64,000 bases of DNA from Cercophora sp. LCS_1. Taxonomy: Eukaryota > Ascomycota > Sordariomycetes > Sordariales > Lasiosphaeriaceae. The notes under the pieces are model-generated. The model made no database searches, was not told the origin of the DNA, and worked only from the letters and a program-made list of their open reading frames with translations. The DNA lies in contig JAPZLL010000070.1 of the NCBI GenBank assembly GCA_036250225.1, forward strand, positions 56,293-120,292, written 5' to 3'. Within the stretch, counting starts at the first letter, position 1. Every line of letters starts with the position of its first letter. Below, one piece after another: positions 45,855-56,422 of the stretch. Made by a program: the position numbers and the translations under genes.

Positions 45855-46808
45855 TCAGTTAAGCCCCGGACTACAGGGCCCACGATACAACGTCCCCGGT
45901 CCCGGGAGGTACGTGTAATTCTCGATCCCCAACGGACACTGCAGACTCGTCGGTGCCCCCTCCAGCGGCGACGTCTTGACGAGTAGCTGGCAGTATCCCA
46001 GCCCGGTCGCTGACGCGACGCAGTTTGGCGTGCTCCAGCAGAGGGCGCAGCACTGCGGGCCGTCTAAATCGCCTGCGGGACGGACGACTGTGTTGCCCGG
46101 TGTCACGCCGCCGCCGTCGTAGGAAATGCTGCAGTAGTCCACCACAGCTGTTTCGCTAGCGACGACCGTGGATGTCGTTGTCGTCGAGGTTGTGGTTGTG
46201 GTCGTTGACACCGAGGTCACGAGGGTTGTTGTCGTCGTGGCTGATGTTGTTGTGCTTGTTGTTGATTCTGCGCTGGTGGCGAAGGCGGTCGCGGTGGTTG
46301 TGACGGTCGGAGCGGTGATGCCGAGGCAGCTGCAGACTGAGGAGAGTTTGGATGCCGGGCGGCGGGCTAGCCCCTTGTTGGAGAGATCGGGGCAGGCACT
46401 GCGGTAGTCTCTGCGTCGGAGGCTGACGAGGGGAGGCGGAACGAAGGAGGTTGCGACGGTCGTGGTTGTTGACGAGGCGGTGATGGATGTCGACGTCTCG
46501 GTGGTTGTGGTGACGGAGATCAAGGTTGAGGTCAGTACGACGGTTGTTTGGATCGTGTTGAAGTTGACGGCGGTGGCTGTAACGAGTGTGGTGTCGGTGA
46601 CGGTCGAAGTGGTTGGCACCGACAGGTAGCTGCTGCAGAACGCACTGGCTTGGGACGCGACCTCGGCAACGCAAAATGGCGGGAGCCGGCGGTAGCAGGC
46701 CAGGTACCCCAGCGCTCCCCCCGTGCAGGTTGCTCCGAGGGTGTTGGAGCCCAGTGCCAAAGGCAAGAAGCCTAATGCCGTAGCGGCGAAAGCCGTGACT
46801 CGAACCAT
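45855..46808 (-). CDS. Secreted Ser/Thr-rich protein with apple/PAN-like C-terminus
   Basis: Single exon, 317 aa, from the ATG of MVRVTAFAATALGFLPLALG, which is a signal peptide (an in-frame extension upstream is less likely). A four-cysteine N-terminal segment follows (ATCTGGALGYLACYRRLPPFC). Two threonine-rich blocks (about residues 60-130 and 175-235), full of TTTT and TSTT runs, suit heavy O-glycosylation. Between them lies SVCSCLGI. The C-terminus, YCSISYDGG, GPQCCALCWSTPNCVASA and GYCQLLVKTS, resembles an apple/PAN-type disulfide module. Such proteins are usually cell-wall or extracellular carbohydrate- or protein-binding. Function unknown. Confidence 0.78.
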   Translation of the reverse strand: MVRVTAFAATALGFLPLALGSNTLGATCTGGALGYLACYRRLPPFCVAEVASQASAFCSSYLSVPTTSTVTDTTLVTATAVNFNTIQTTVVLTSTLISVTTTTETSTSITASSTTTTVATSFVPPPLVSLRRRDYRSACPDLSNKGLARRPASKLSSVCSCLGITAPTVTTTATAFATSAESTTSTTTSATTTTTLVTSVSTTTTTTSTTTTSTVVASETAVVDYCSISYDGGGVTPGNTVVRPAGDLDGPQCCALCWSTPNCVASATGLGYCQLLVKTSPLEGAPTSLQCPLGIENYTYLPGPGTLYRGPCSPGLN

Positions 46809-47691
46809 CTTCCCAACCTGGACGACCAAAAAAAGAACGATTGGGTCGATGTGAGAGATGCCAAGCTGCCAAGTTCCTCTCCAGTTGCGGACGCATCGGT
46901 ATTTGGGCATCGGGATTTGCTCGACCGGGCTGACATCCATGTCGCCGGGGGGCTGAACCTCTCCCAGATCATTGGATGTGCCCCTGCCAAGCCCCTGAGC
47001 CCAGTGCGGGCGTCAACACTGGCAATCTCCACAAAGCCAATTTCAACTTCAGCCGATGCGGGGTTGAGGGCTGAACCAGCAGGAGCACAACATCCCCTTT
47101 TCGTCGCAACCATTTCATTCTGCAAACATTATGACCGCAAATCCAAAGAAATACGGTGCTCGTTGTCTTGGCCTCAATGTGCGATTTGCATGTGCGACGA
47201 TTGGGTAGGACAATGAAATGCGCACGAGGTGAGCTCTCGGAGGTATGCGAATTCAAGCGTCTGTTCATTGGTTGGAGCTTATCTGAAGTCATCAACGACA
47301 AAGTCTTTGTCGGTCGCGTCCATGTTGAGGTCTGCCTACCCAAACACCTGGGTTGCAACAAGAGACCAACTTCCAGATTTACTCCGCGTTCAGGCCGATC
47401 TCCGCCCTGATACGTGGTTGGTCAGGAGGAGGGATGCGGCCCACCTCGATGGGTTGGCTGGAATGGTTGCCCGGATGGCCCTGACAAGCTATCGATCTGA
47501 CCGTGGGGCTCACCTCGGTGGATGCCTACCTGCCTAATGGTGGGTTGCGGGAAGGTGACGTCTAGGAGAAGAGCAGAATCAGGTTTTCCAATCTGGAGTC
47601 ACGTGGAGTCCCGTGTGGTCCAGGGTCTTCTTGCGGGCGCCGAAGCACGAAATCCCTTGTGCATGCCAAGGAAGCCTCCACAATCACGCAC
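46809..47691. other. Divergent intergenic region
   Basis: About 880 bases between the secreted-protein start and the HET gene start. No coding recognised; it presumably holds both promoters. Confidence 0.35.
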
Positions 47692-49648
47692 ATGCAAGTA
47701 ACCAACCGAATGCCCTTGACGACGCAACAATGGGAGAGGAGGCCCCTGCAAGGAGACGAAATCCGTGTTCTCGAGTACGATCCGGCCCAAACTGTGAGAA
47801 CCGGTGTTTTGACTTGCAGGAGCGAGATTCTGAAGCTGGCAGATGTCAGGCAACAGAAGACCCCGCCCTACGTTGCTCTTTCCTACGTTTGGGGCGATGC
47901 AACCATCACTCGACCCATCGTCTGTGACTCGGCGTCCACCCATGTCACGCTGAATCTGGAACAGGCCCTCTCAACGGTATGGAAGGCTCATCCGCCGATG
48001 CGACTCTGGGCCGATGCCATCTGCATCGCCCAGGACGATGTCACCGAAAGAAGCCACCAGGTCGCATTGATGGGCGACATTTATCGATCGGCAAGCTGTG
48101 TCCTCGTATCGCTTGGATCGGCTCTCGAGGGAGACAACCGTTTCTGGGATTTGCTACAGAGCTATGTCGCCAAAGGGGATTTCGAAGCTCCCGACTTTGA
48201 GGATGAGCTTGACCAGTTCATGGAGGGCGAGGTCAATAATTTGGCGCTTGGGCTCAACGATCTCGTTCGCCGTCCATGGTTCCAGAGAGCCTGGGTAAGC
48301 AGCTCCCCCGGGCTTGGACCTCATTTCCCCGCTTACAGACTGGGACTTTGAGACATACCAAGAAATTCGTCTCGCTTCGAACGCCGACGTCGTTTGCGGG
48401 GACAGGTTCATGTCCTGGGCCGGCTTCGCTGGCGCCCTCGATGCATTCAACAGGAAAGGGGCGTTTTTATTTGTCTTCAACCCCCTTCGAACCTTTTTGG
48501 CCAACCAGTCCGCAATGTTTGGAAGATCGAAGCCGGCCAGACTTCCAAGGGCCAGGAGTACCATTCAGCATGCCCATCCTTCTCAGTTGGAACAAACTTC
48601 CTCACGTCGACCACTACTAGGCCTGCTCGTCGATGGCTGGTTACGCGAGGCAAGCGATCCTAGGGACAAAATCTACGCCTTCACAAGCCAGTATTTGACA
48701 TTGTCTTCATACCAACAACTCACGCCGGATTATTCGCTGGATACCAGGCGCACCTTTATCCGCTTCGTTAGGATATACATCAACAACGAAAATAACCTGG
48801 AGTTTCTGAAATTTGCCAAGGGAATCGGCGAGCGTCTCCCATTGGTGGATCGACGCACATTCACGACTGGTGGTCGTTGGGTTCGACTGCCAAATCTCTT
48901 GCGCACCCCCCAACCTCCGCGGCAAGACGCAAGAAGCATGGAAACTCCTGTTGAAGCCGAGGTCAAGCTGCCCACATGGGTTTGCGACTGGCGGAGGCAG
49001 AGTCAACGTCCAGATATTACTGACCTTCCCGGCCAGATCGAGGAGGAGCACTTTGCAGTTCGAGCCAGAGCTATCCCCTTGCGGCAGTCTATTCGCGATT
49101 ACAGCGATCGATTGGTCCTGAAAGGCTGTGCTCTCGCGAGGGTAGCGTGCCGTGACTCGGAGGCGTTGGCCGCATTTTCAGAGCTGCCCGGGTGCGCCTT
49201 GAAGAAAGCGTTGGTCCCGACAGCAAACAGAGCTTATGTCCCTCAACAGTTCCAGCTCTCAGGAACTTTTGCTTGCAGCGGAGGCCTGCCAGAGAGTAAC
49301 ATGGTGATCCTACTTCTCACGACACTTCGTCATGGTGCTACAGGCTGCAAATGTGGGTGGGTGCGGAAGCTGAGGGGCTTACCACTCACGAACCCGAGAT
49401 ACCTGAAGGCGCAATGCCAGCATCCCATGTATCCCAGATCTCGCGTTAACAACCACGACTGGTTGTTCATTCTCGACGGGTTTGCCAAGCCGGTCATATT
49501 ACGCCCGCACATCGTCCCAGGCATCACGAGCGAGACCAGAAGTAAGATCGGATTCGAATTTGTCTCGGTATGTCCTCTCATCATTGGAGACAAGTCGGAG
49601 AAGTGGGGTGCCGCCCAATTTGCATACGGAGAAGTGGCCATATACTAG
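47692..49648 (+). CDS. HET-domain (heterokaryon incompatibility) protein
   Basis: Exons 47692-48294 and 48353-49648, with a 58-nt intron whose acceptor is TTTGAG; 632 aa. The start is the first in-frame ATG (MQVTNRMPLTTQQW). The HET domain shows all three blocks: PYVALSYVWGDA, LWADAICIAQDDVTERSHQV, and WFQRAW|TYQEIRLASNADVV across the intron. The second half carries EASDPRDKIYAF, which normally ends the domain region, and a C-terminal HDWLFILDGFAKPVILRPH corresponding to the usual strand pair. The family triggers cell death in vegetative incompatibility. No NACHT or repeat domain is attached. Confidence 0.88.
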
Positions 49649-50077
49649 CAGCCGAGATACTACTACCTTGATTTGAGTCTTCGCCAATTGTTCCCCGATC
49701 AGTCGGGGGCTGTGTCAAGTCCCAAGCGTTGTGGTAAACAACCAGTCCGAACTGCAACGCTACGTTATTACGTGCAGCATCGGAGATACAACATTGCGAA
49801 TATTTTGCCCTGGGAAGAAAGCTGTGCGACGAATTGTGGGGAGTTAGTCGACCAAAATAAATAGCCAGATATCTGCTGAGGTTACGAGCTGAACTCGCGA
49901 AAGCGCTGGGCAATATCAACGCTCGCTCGGCAAAGCACAACCACACAGCGACACAAACCATGACACACGACAACCGCCATCCAACATCTTCTTTCCCTCA
50001 CATTATAAATCTTCAACCGCTCCCTCACAAAATCTCCAACATCATCGCTATCAATCGGCATCCCACCCACCGCCACA
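49649..50077. other. Intergenic, promoter of the next gene
   Basis: About 430 bases ending in a C/A-rich leader (CCACCGCCACAATG). No gene. Confidence 0.4.
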
Positions 50078-51313
50078 ATGCGTCTCCTCCCTCTCCTCCC
50101 ATTGGCCACCGCCTCCCTCATCTCCGTCCGCCCCTCCACCCCCGACCTCCGCCTCGGCCAAATCCTCTCGCCTGCCCTCGGCTTCCTAGAATGCACAAAA
50201 GGCGACACCCTGACCCGCACCCTCTGCACCGTCGTTGCAGCGCGTGTAAACGCCTACCTCGCGGCCTCCAACATCCGCATCGACCGCACCGGCATCCTGT
50301 TCTCGTACGACGACCCCTCCGACATCAAAGTCGACACGGGCCACAGCTGCACCGTCACAGCCTCCATCACCAACACGCACGCCTCTGCCAAGTTGCTCTC
50401 AGACGCATCCCTCGATTTCGGCGGGAACCCCTTGTCGCTCAGCGACCCAGGCTTGTTCGTCGCCGAGTTGCCAGTCGAAGTGAACGCCCGCATCGACGTG
50501 CGCCAGAAATTCGGCCAGCGGGTTCTCGGCTCGTGCGTCGGCCTCGGCTCAGATTCGTTCAAGCTGAGCGGCGGCGTGCAGACCACGGCCAAAGTCGCCG
50601 TCCTGTTCAGTTTCGGGCCGATGCCGGTGCGGACGGACGCCGATGGGAACTGGGTGTTTACGATTCGGCCCGTGACAAAAGTGGCGGCGGAGCTGGGACG
50701 GACCGATGTGGACTTTAATATCAGCGGTGTGAGCTTTGTCAGCGGATTGGTGACGGCCGTGTTGGGCGGGACGTCGTCTGCCTGGAAAGCTGTGACGAAC
50801 GTGCTCAAGGGAGAAAGCCTGAAAAAGGTGTGGGAGAACGTCAAGAGAGGAGTGATTGATGTGGCGGTGGGCGGGGTGTTGAGCGTGCCGTTTGATTTGT
50901 TGGACGATTTGGTCGAGATGCTGGCGCAGAGTTATGTGGATGAGAAGAAGGGCGCGGTGGCGACGGCGTATTCGGGAGAGATGGAGAAGAAGTTGCGGGG
51001 GTTGGTGAGCGGCGCACTTGGGCTTGATGCGAACGGGGAACGGAGGTTTGTTGTCAAGAAGGAGGTGGTGGATTTGGTGGCGATGTTTGGGGTTGGGGCC
51101 GATGTGTTTCTTGTTGACAAGCCGGCGGGCTATTGTGCGAGGGATGCGGATTGCAGCGATGGTGTGTTTTGTAACGGAGCGGAGAGGTGTGTGAATGAGC
51201 GGTGCGTCAAAGGGCAGGCACCCTGTTTCGTGGGTGAAGAGCGGTGTGTTGAGAGTTCCAAGAGGTGTATTTCGACTTGTGGGGGACGGACAGGAAGGAT
51301 TTGCCCTAAGTAA
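50078..51313 (+). CDS. Secreted protein with cysteine-rich C-terminal module
   Basis: Single exon, 411 aa. MRLLPLLPLATASLIS is a signal peptide. Residues 20-340 are beta-rich and of an unrecognised family, with one segment (SSAWKAVTNVLKGESLKKVW) forming a helix. The last 65 residues contain 12 cysteines: YCARDADCSDGVFC, AERCVNERCVKGQAPC, EERCVESSKRC, ISTCGG. The DCSDGVFCNGAERC pattern occurs in eukaryotic and bacterial secreted proteins as a small disulfide repeat. The product is extracellular, possibly adhesive or inhibitory; function unknown. Confidence 0.75.
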   Translation: MRLLPLLPLATASLISVRPSTPDLRLGQILSPALGFLECTKGDTLTRTLCTVVAARVNAYLAASNIRIDRTGILFSYDDPSDIKVDTGHSCTVTASITNTHASAKLLSDASLDFGGNPLSLSDPGLFVAELPVEVNARIDVRQKFGQRVLGSCVGLGSDSFKLSGGVQTTAKVAVLFSFGPMPVRTDADGNWVFTIRPVTKVAAELGRTDVDFNISGVSFVSGLVTAVLGGTSSAWKAVTNVLKGESLKKVWENVKRGVIDVAVGGVLSVPFDLLDDLVEMLAQSYVDEKKGAVATAYSGEMEKKLRGLVSGALGLDANGERRFVVKKEVVDLVAMFGVGADVFLVDKPAGYCARDADCSDGVFCNGAERCVNERCVKGQAPCFVGEERCVESSKRCISTCGGRTGRICPK

Positions 51314-51481
51314 GGGGTCGGGTGCGTCTTGAGGGTGGTGACTAAGGTGGTCGGTGTCTAAAAAAAAAGGGGGGGGGCGTGCATCTGGGGTTGGTAGTTG
51401 GAGGTATTCACGGGCCAGGTGTCAGTCAACCAGTCCTCTTTCTTTCGCCAATGGGTTACCTCGTCCCTATCCACTGTACAT

Positions 51482-51817
51482 TCACTCGACCAAAACAACC
51501 ACATCCACACGATCCGGTGACGGCCTGTTCTTCACAACTAACACCCTGCCCTGTCCAAACGGGACGCGTATCTGGCTCGTGGCGCCGCTTGCATGTTCCT
51601 CCTTCAACTCCCCCTCGAACCTCTCTAGCCATTTCGCCACCCCATCGCGAGCGAGCTGCTCAATATCCGACCCCTTGAGTATCACCGCCCCAGTCTTCAC
51701 GCCCATAACCCCATAATACTTTGCGCAGGCTAGGAAGAATGAAGGGGGAATGCTCTTCTTTTGTTTCTCTCCGTCGCTAGACGCGAATAGCAGCGTTTCC
51801 GTGTGCCCTTCTTCCAT
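51482..51817 (-). CDS. Short hypothetical ORF, possibly with an upstream exon
   Basis: A minus frame of 111 codons starting MEEGHTETLLFASSDGEKQK and ending VVLVE. The frame stays open another 80 bases upstream (DGFELEYEFPKRQDGIAYN) to a CGTAG acceptor near 51892. A short first exon encoding MSMG around 51930 would join in phase. The sequence looks protein-like (FFLACAKYYGVMGVKTGAVI) but I do not recognise it. It could be the end of a larger, partly lost gene. Confidence 0.45.
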   Translation of the reverse strand: MEEGHTETLLFASSDGEKQKKSIPPSFFLACAKYYGVMGVKTGAVILKGSDIEQLARDGVAKWLERFEGELKEEHASGATSQIRVPFGQGRVLVVKNRPSPDRVDVVVLVE

Positions 51818-53770
51818 GTTGTATGCGATTCCGTCTTGACGTTTTGGGAATTCATATTCCAGCTCGAAGCCGTCTTTGGCTTTGTTTCGACCTACGCGGG
51901 AAAAGGTGTTTCACCACCCTAAAATCGACGACCACCCATGCTCATAGTCACGTGGCTCTTCGTCACGTTTGATCAGTCCAGATCAGTCCCGGCTCAGCTT
52001 CGGCTAATATCTGCCCATTGAACAGCACAGCCTTCCGAGAAGGTGCAGTTTTAGCCGAAGGGCCCAAAAATAGTCCTGTGCGAGCAAAGGGCCCAGAATT
52101 GGGACATTCGCACCCGCAATAGCCACCACCCAGAACTTCATAGACAACTCGTCCAGCCTTCCACTTGAGAATGCTTATATCTATTACTAGTCGTTGATAC
52201 TGGGGATATTCAGGAGATGCCTTTGCTAGTGGGCGTCGTTAGGAGATTAAGGGTATTTCGTACATTGAGACCCTTTAAAGCTCGTCAAACAACTGCATTT
52301 AAAAGACATTCTAGTACCAGGTTAGCCTGAAGGATTTCTAGGAGCACCTTCGCATTCCTTTTCCACATTTCCTTGCTGCTATTTGGGTTGGCAGGGGTTA
52401 CGTAATTTTTGCTGCCACCCAGGCAGGCCCTTATAACATTTTTCCCTACCTCCTCCCCATCTTCAAACACACCTCTCATCTCTTCCAATCTCATATATAA
52501 TATCAACAAGCCTAAATTCTCACAATATAAAGCCCAAGCCCAAGAAAAGCAGTCTAAAGGGTGAAGACCCGGACGACCTGATTGAGAGAGCTATACAAGA
52601 TGGCCTCTCTGAGGATAAATCTGGCATCGATGATAAGCCTGTCCACAAAGAGCTCGCTCCAAGCTCTGAGCCGCGGTACGCAAAGATGATAAGCGTATGG
52701 GTTGCGTTAGTTCTGCCATTACAGATTCACATTTGGGAACCTGGACTAACAACTTGTTATGACGGCCTGCGGGCCACTTTAGTGGTCGGGCCGGACCGAC
52801 GTGTCCCCGCATGTGCCACCGTAGGAACAACAGTGCCCGGACTGTGCTCACACTGTGTGATCACCACTATCACCAGGCCTTGGCGGGAACCACGGTGAAC
52901 GCTAAGGAAGAAACTGATCTCTCTGATCACCCCGCTCACTAGGTGAGCAGAGTAATCACGATGATCAAGGTACGAAGTTACTTCTGTTCTCAGTAGTATA
53001 GATAGCTATCACAATGCTTGCTTTGTGAGGAATCCTTTTGGTTCCTCACGCAAGTATTCGCTTGTCAATTGAACCAACTTCAGTTGTGCACTACTACGCA
53101 GCCATCCCCGTGACACTGCGTACTATAGTTGCATGCGACCGATTGACTCCGCGAACTCCCCGTCTGAAAGGACTTGCTTCTGCACGTATCCCTCCTAGCC
53201 CCTTTGTGATCTGCGACCTCAAGCATACCTGAGTCTCCTGATCCAACCACCCTCTCAACCCCAGCCAGTCAAGGGTCGTAACATAAAGTTTAGATAAAAC
53301 TTACTCGAGATCATAAACACTAACACAATTACAAATAACTACACTTATCAGTATACCTTTCACTCGTTCCTCATTACCATGTAGCGAGCACTTACCTGAA
53401 CCACCATCCTTAACATAACAAAAACATTTTATGCGAATACTCTATCCTCTTTAACTGTCCTTACACCCCCGTTACCGCTTTCCTTTCCCTCCTCTTCTCC
53501 ATAAACCCCTTTACTTCTCTATTTTTCGTTGTATCACCTGTGAACTGCCCTCAGGCCTTGGTAATATATAAAAACTGACTATTCCCCGCCCGGAATAACG
53601 CAATTCTAAACGGGTATTAAATCCCTATGATCTAAAACTCTGTTACTTCTGGTGTGAGTGGACCGATGGTATATCTAGATTGCACAGTGAACTAGTAGAG
53701 ATGTAACAGGATGATGCTGGCAAAGGTGAGAGGTAAACCGTGGATGCGTAGGGTTGGGCTGTGACTTTTG
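51818..53770. other. AT-richer, repeat-like region without genes
   Basis: From about 52,150 the composition becomes AT-richer and short frames only remain. The words and punctuation of short ORFs look like decayed mobile-element DNA, but no transposase, reverse transcriptase or terminal repeat is recognised. A coding-like fragment at 52530 is listed separately. Confidence 0.4.
52530..52703 (+). pseudogene. Coding-like fragment, unidentified
   Basis: The plus frame reads KPKPKKSSLKGEDPDDLIER, AIQDGLSEDKSGIDD and SSEPRYAKMISVW. Charged composition and good codon usage suggest a piece of a real gene in otherwise repeat-like DNA. The ending resembles the start of fungal tyrosine-recombinase or FluG-type proteins, but the match is too short to name. 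No ATG or downstream continuation is seen. Confidence 0.3.
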
Positions 53771-53771
53771 C

Positions 53772-53844
53772 GGTAGAGGTAGAGGTAGAGGTAGAGGTAG
53801 AGGTAGAGGTAGAGGTAGAGGTAGAGGTAGAGGTAGAGGTAGAG
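53772..53844. repeat. GGTAGA hexanucleotide minisatellite (about 12 copies)
   Basis: An unbroken run of GGTAGA. In one frame it encodes alternating Glu-Val and on the other strand Pro-Leu, so it creates false open frames on both strands. Confidence 0.9.
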
Positions 53845-54978
53845 CATGCCTGTGGCGAGGCAGAGGGTCTAGAGGCAGGCGAAGGTTATCTAAAAGATGC
53901 TGATGGAGTTGAGGCGGGCGACGGGGGCGGTGGAGGGGGTGATACCGAATTCGGAGCCTACATGGGGTTTTTCTTCGGCTCGGGGGAGGACGGAGAGGAC
54001 TCGGGGGAGGATATCGAGACGGAGGGCTCGGGGCTCGGTGGTAGGGAGGAACATGATGGGCAGGTCCCTCTGAGAGAAGGAGTGTGGGGCATTTAACCTC
54101 GATGACGGCTGTTGTGCGCGGCGTCCCTGAAGACCTCGAGGGCCTGACTTCAAACAAAAAAAAAAAGCTGAGCTGAAGGAGTGTATTGTCAGGGTGGAGC
54201 TAAAAAGGAGTGAAGACTGAGAGGGCGATTACTTAGGTAATCAGTGCTGCAAAGACACTGCACCAAAAACCGAGGTGAAACCGAGGTGGTGAGAGACAAA
54301 TTGACGAGAAACAAATCCCGTTCATGGCGGATGGCAACGGTTATATGGCCCGACCCGACGCGCCTTCCCCGACAAATACAATGGCGCCGAGACTGGCTTG
54401 ATTGATGACTGGCTGACTGACTCTCCGACTTTCATCGGGCTGGAGAACTCGTGGGCTTGGGTGGGAACCTGGCTAAACATGGCAGGCATCCTGGCAGGCA
54501 TGGGCATGTGGCAGTGGTAATCGGCAACCCCCCATGCCCGCAGTCGATGGCTGCAGCCCACTTTTGAGCCACTCGATGCGCTGATCCTGAGCCAGGACCG
54601 AATCACCTGCAGCCTGTGCGTTCTGTGATGTTACTGACTGGCACTCCCGTCGTCCTTGCGCTCGCAGTTTTCTCGTGGGAGTGCGATAGTGGATGCATAT
54701 TGCCAGTTTCCTCGATTTCAGTAATATGTATAGCAAAGGACAAGAGACATGTTACAGACAAATTATTTTAGAAGTGATGATTCATTTTCACGGACAGCAA
54801 ATTTAAACGAGGTTCCCCAAGCTGGTGGCATCAGAGAGCCATGATATGTGTCAGAAAAAAAAGGGGCTCTAGCCGAAGGCTGGAATGTGTAGGAAGAAGG
54901 TGTCCAACTGAGCTGAATAGAGCTCAGGGGAGCTGCACTGACGCAGTCAGTTCAGCTGGCCTGGGCCACCCTTTGCCA
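53845..54978. other. Gene-poor repeat-like region
   Basis: About 1.1 kb. An A12 tract lies near 54155. No gene is supported. Confidence 0.35.
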
Positions 54979-55111
54979 CCACTGTCGGCACCACACAGCA
55001 TTATAATAAGGAAGCTCTCTGGCTGAGCCAGAGAGCTAAGAAGCAATTCAATCGAGCAGTTGCAACCCCTTTTGCTCCACCAGAATTCCAGTGTGCAGTG
55101 TTCCTGACAAT
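54979..55111 (+). repeat. Diverged direct repeat, copy 1, with 25-bp palindrome
   Basis: This stretch is repeated at 55284-55418 with scattered differences. It includes a near-perfect palindrome at 55013-55037 (AGCTCTCTGGCT arms around one base). Most differences from copy 2 are C/T or G/A transitions. Confidence 0.75.
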
Positions 55112-55283
55112 ATGTAAACCACAGAGCCAGGGCACGCTGGTCTCTGCGAAGTGATCATCCGGTTGTATTAATTGACTGTTTGGCTACTGATAAGCGCTCC
55201 TACTCCTACTCGGAATCGTCGCTGGCCTGGTATCTGTCGGTACAGATGTCTCTGGCAACCCCAATCACTCTTTCCAGTCACAG
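55112..55283. other. Spacer between the two repeat copies
   Basis: 172 bases, no recognisable content. Confidence 0.4.
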
Positions 55284-55418
55284 CCACTGTCGCCACCACG
55301 CAGTATTATAATAAGAAAGCTCTCTGGCTGAGCTAGAGAGCTAACAGGTGATGGAATCAAGCAGTTACAACCCCTTTTACTCCACCAAAATTCTAGTGTG
55401 CAGTGTTTCTGGCAGTTA
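55284..55418 (+). repeat. Diverged direct repeat, copy 2, with 25-bp palindrome
   Basis: Second copy of the element at 54979-55111. Its palindrome at 55318-55342 carries one C-to-T change that breaks perfect pairing. The change is in the RIP-like direction. Confidence 0.75.
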
Positions 55419-56422
55419 TAAAAAGTGATGGACAGAAAGTCATACCTAGTCCTTTCTAGATTCCAACCAGCTACGAAACCATCATTTAAGGGTGCCCAGG
55501 CCAAAATGCCACACCCGAAACTTCTCTCCCGCTTGAGTTGGCTCTCCGCTTTCCTTGATTGAGCGGTTTCGAGCCCCAGGGGTGACGGCCACCCGGAACC
55601 AGAATTGGACAACCCTTTGGAAACCACGGGAAGTTGGTTCTGCGCTTCGGTGAGCACTGGTCGGTCTTTCTCGTCCGGAACCTCGGAGCCCCGTCTGCAC
55701 TTGACACAGTAGACCCGCCTGAGGTGATTGTGGTCCATAGAGCCGAGGTGCAGCGTCCGGATCAGTGGGCACAAGCTTCTAGTACCTCTTCTCCAAAGGA
55801 TCCAAGGTCTCTATTTAGTGACTATGTCTCCTACACCCAACAACCGGATAAGTCAGTACCAACTCGCATACCCAAATACGGCTCCCAGCCGGACACCCCA
55901 TGTATTCCGGTACAGTCATCCCGTTTGCCGCATTCAGCCATTCTCGAGAATCTATCAGCACTCCCCCAAAATGCCCCGCGTTGTGCATGTAAACTAGGCC
56001 CTAATATACCCATCAGCCCCCGACCTGCCTACGTCGTCCGATGCACCTTCACTTCATATTTGTGGAGTGATGCATATGACATTCTGAGCAAGGTGGAGTT
56101 GCCGTGAGTCCCTCGTTGCGACAAATATCAGAGGGCGGAGTATGTCTCGTCGCTCGGAGGGTTGACCTCGTAGTTTTTGGACTCCGCCAGCAGCTGGCCC
56201 TGATGAGTCCGCTCTCCAGCCGCAAGGGCATTATGAAGCGGCGAGAGAGAGGGAGCATGGCAGGGACGGGCAAGAGAGCCCCGCAATAAAGGCGAGGTTG
56301 TCGTGTAGGTCTATCCCTGGCGTCTCGGACTGGTGTTCGTCAGGGGGGGGGGGGGTGCCCATACAGTACCAACAGCATCTCTTGCCAGCGACGTAGGATT
56401 GACGCAAGTGGAGGCTGGGACA
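55419..56422. other. Intergenic, with a poly-G tract
   Basis: About 1 kb after the repeats. A G13 run lies at 56343-56355, just beyond the 3' end of the HET-ankyrin gene. Several long frames occur but none is recognisable. Confidence 0.4.

Noticed and set aside
53761..54096. Plus-strand frame with alternating Glu-Val and the opposite Pro-Leu frame
   Set aside because: Both are products of the GGTAGA hexamer repeat, not genes.
54979..55418. Palindromic repeats considered as transcription terminators
   Set aside because: Fungal Pol II termination does not use such hairpins, and there is no gene immediately upstream; a repeat relic is more likely.
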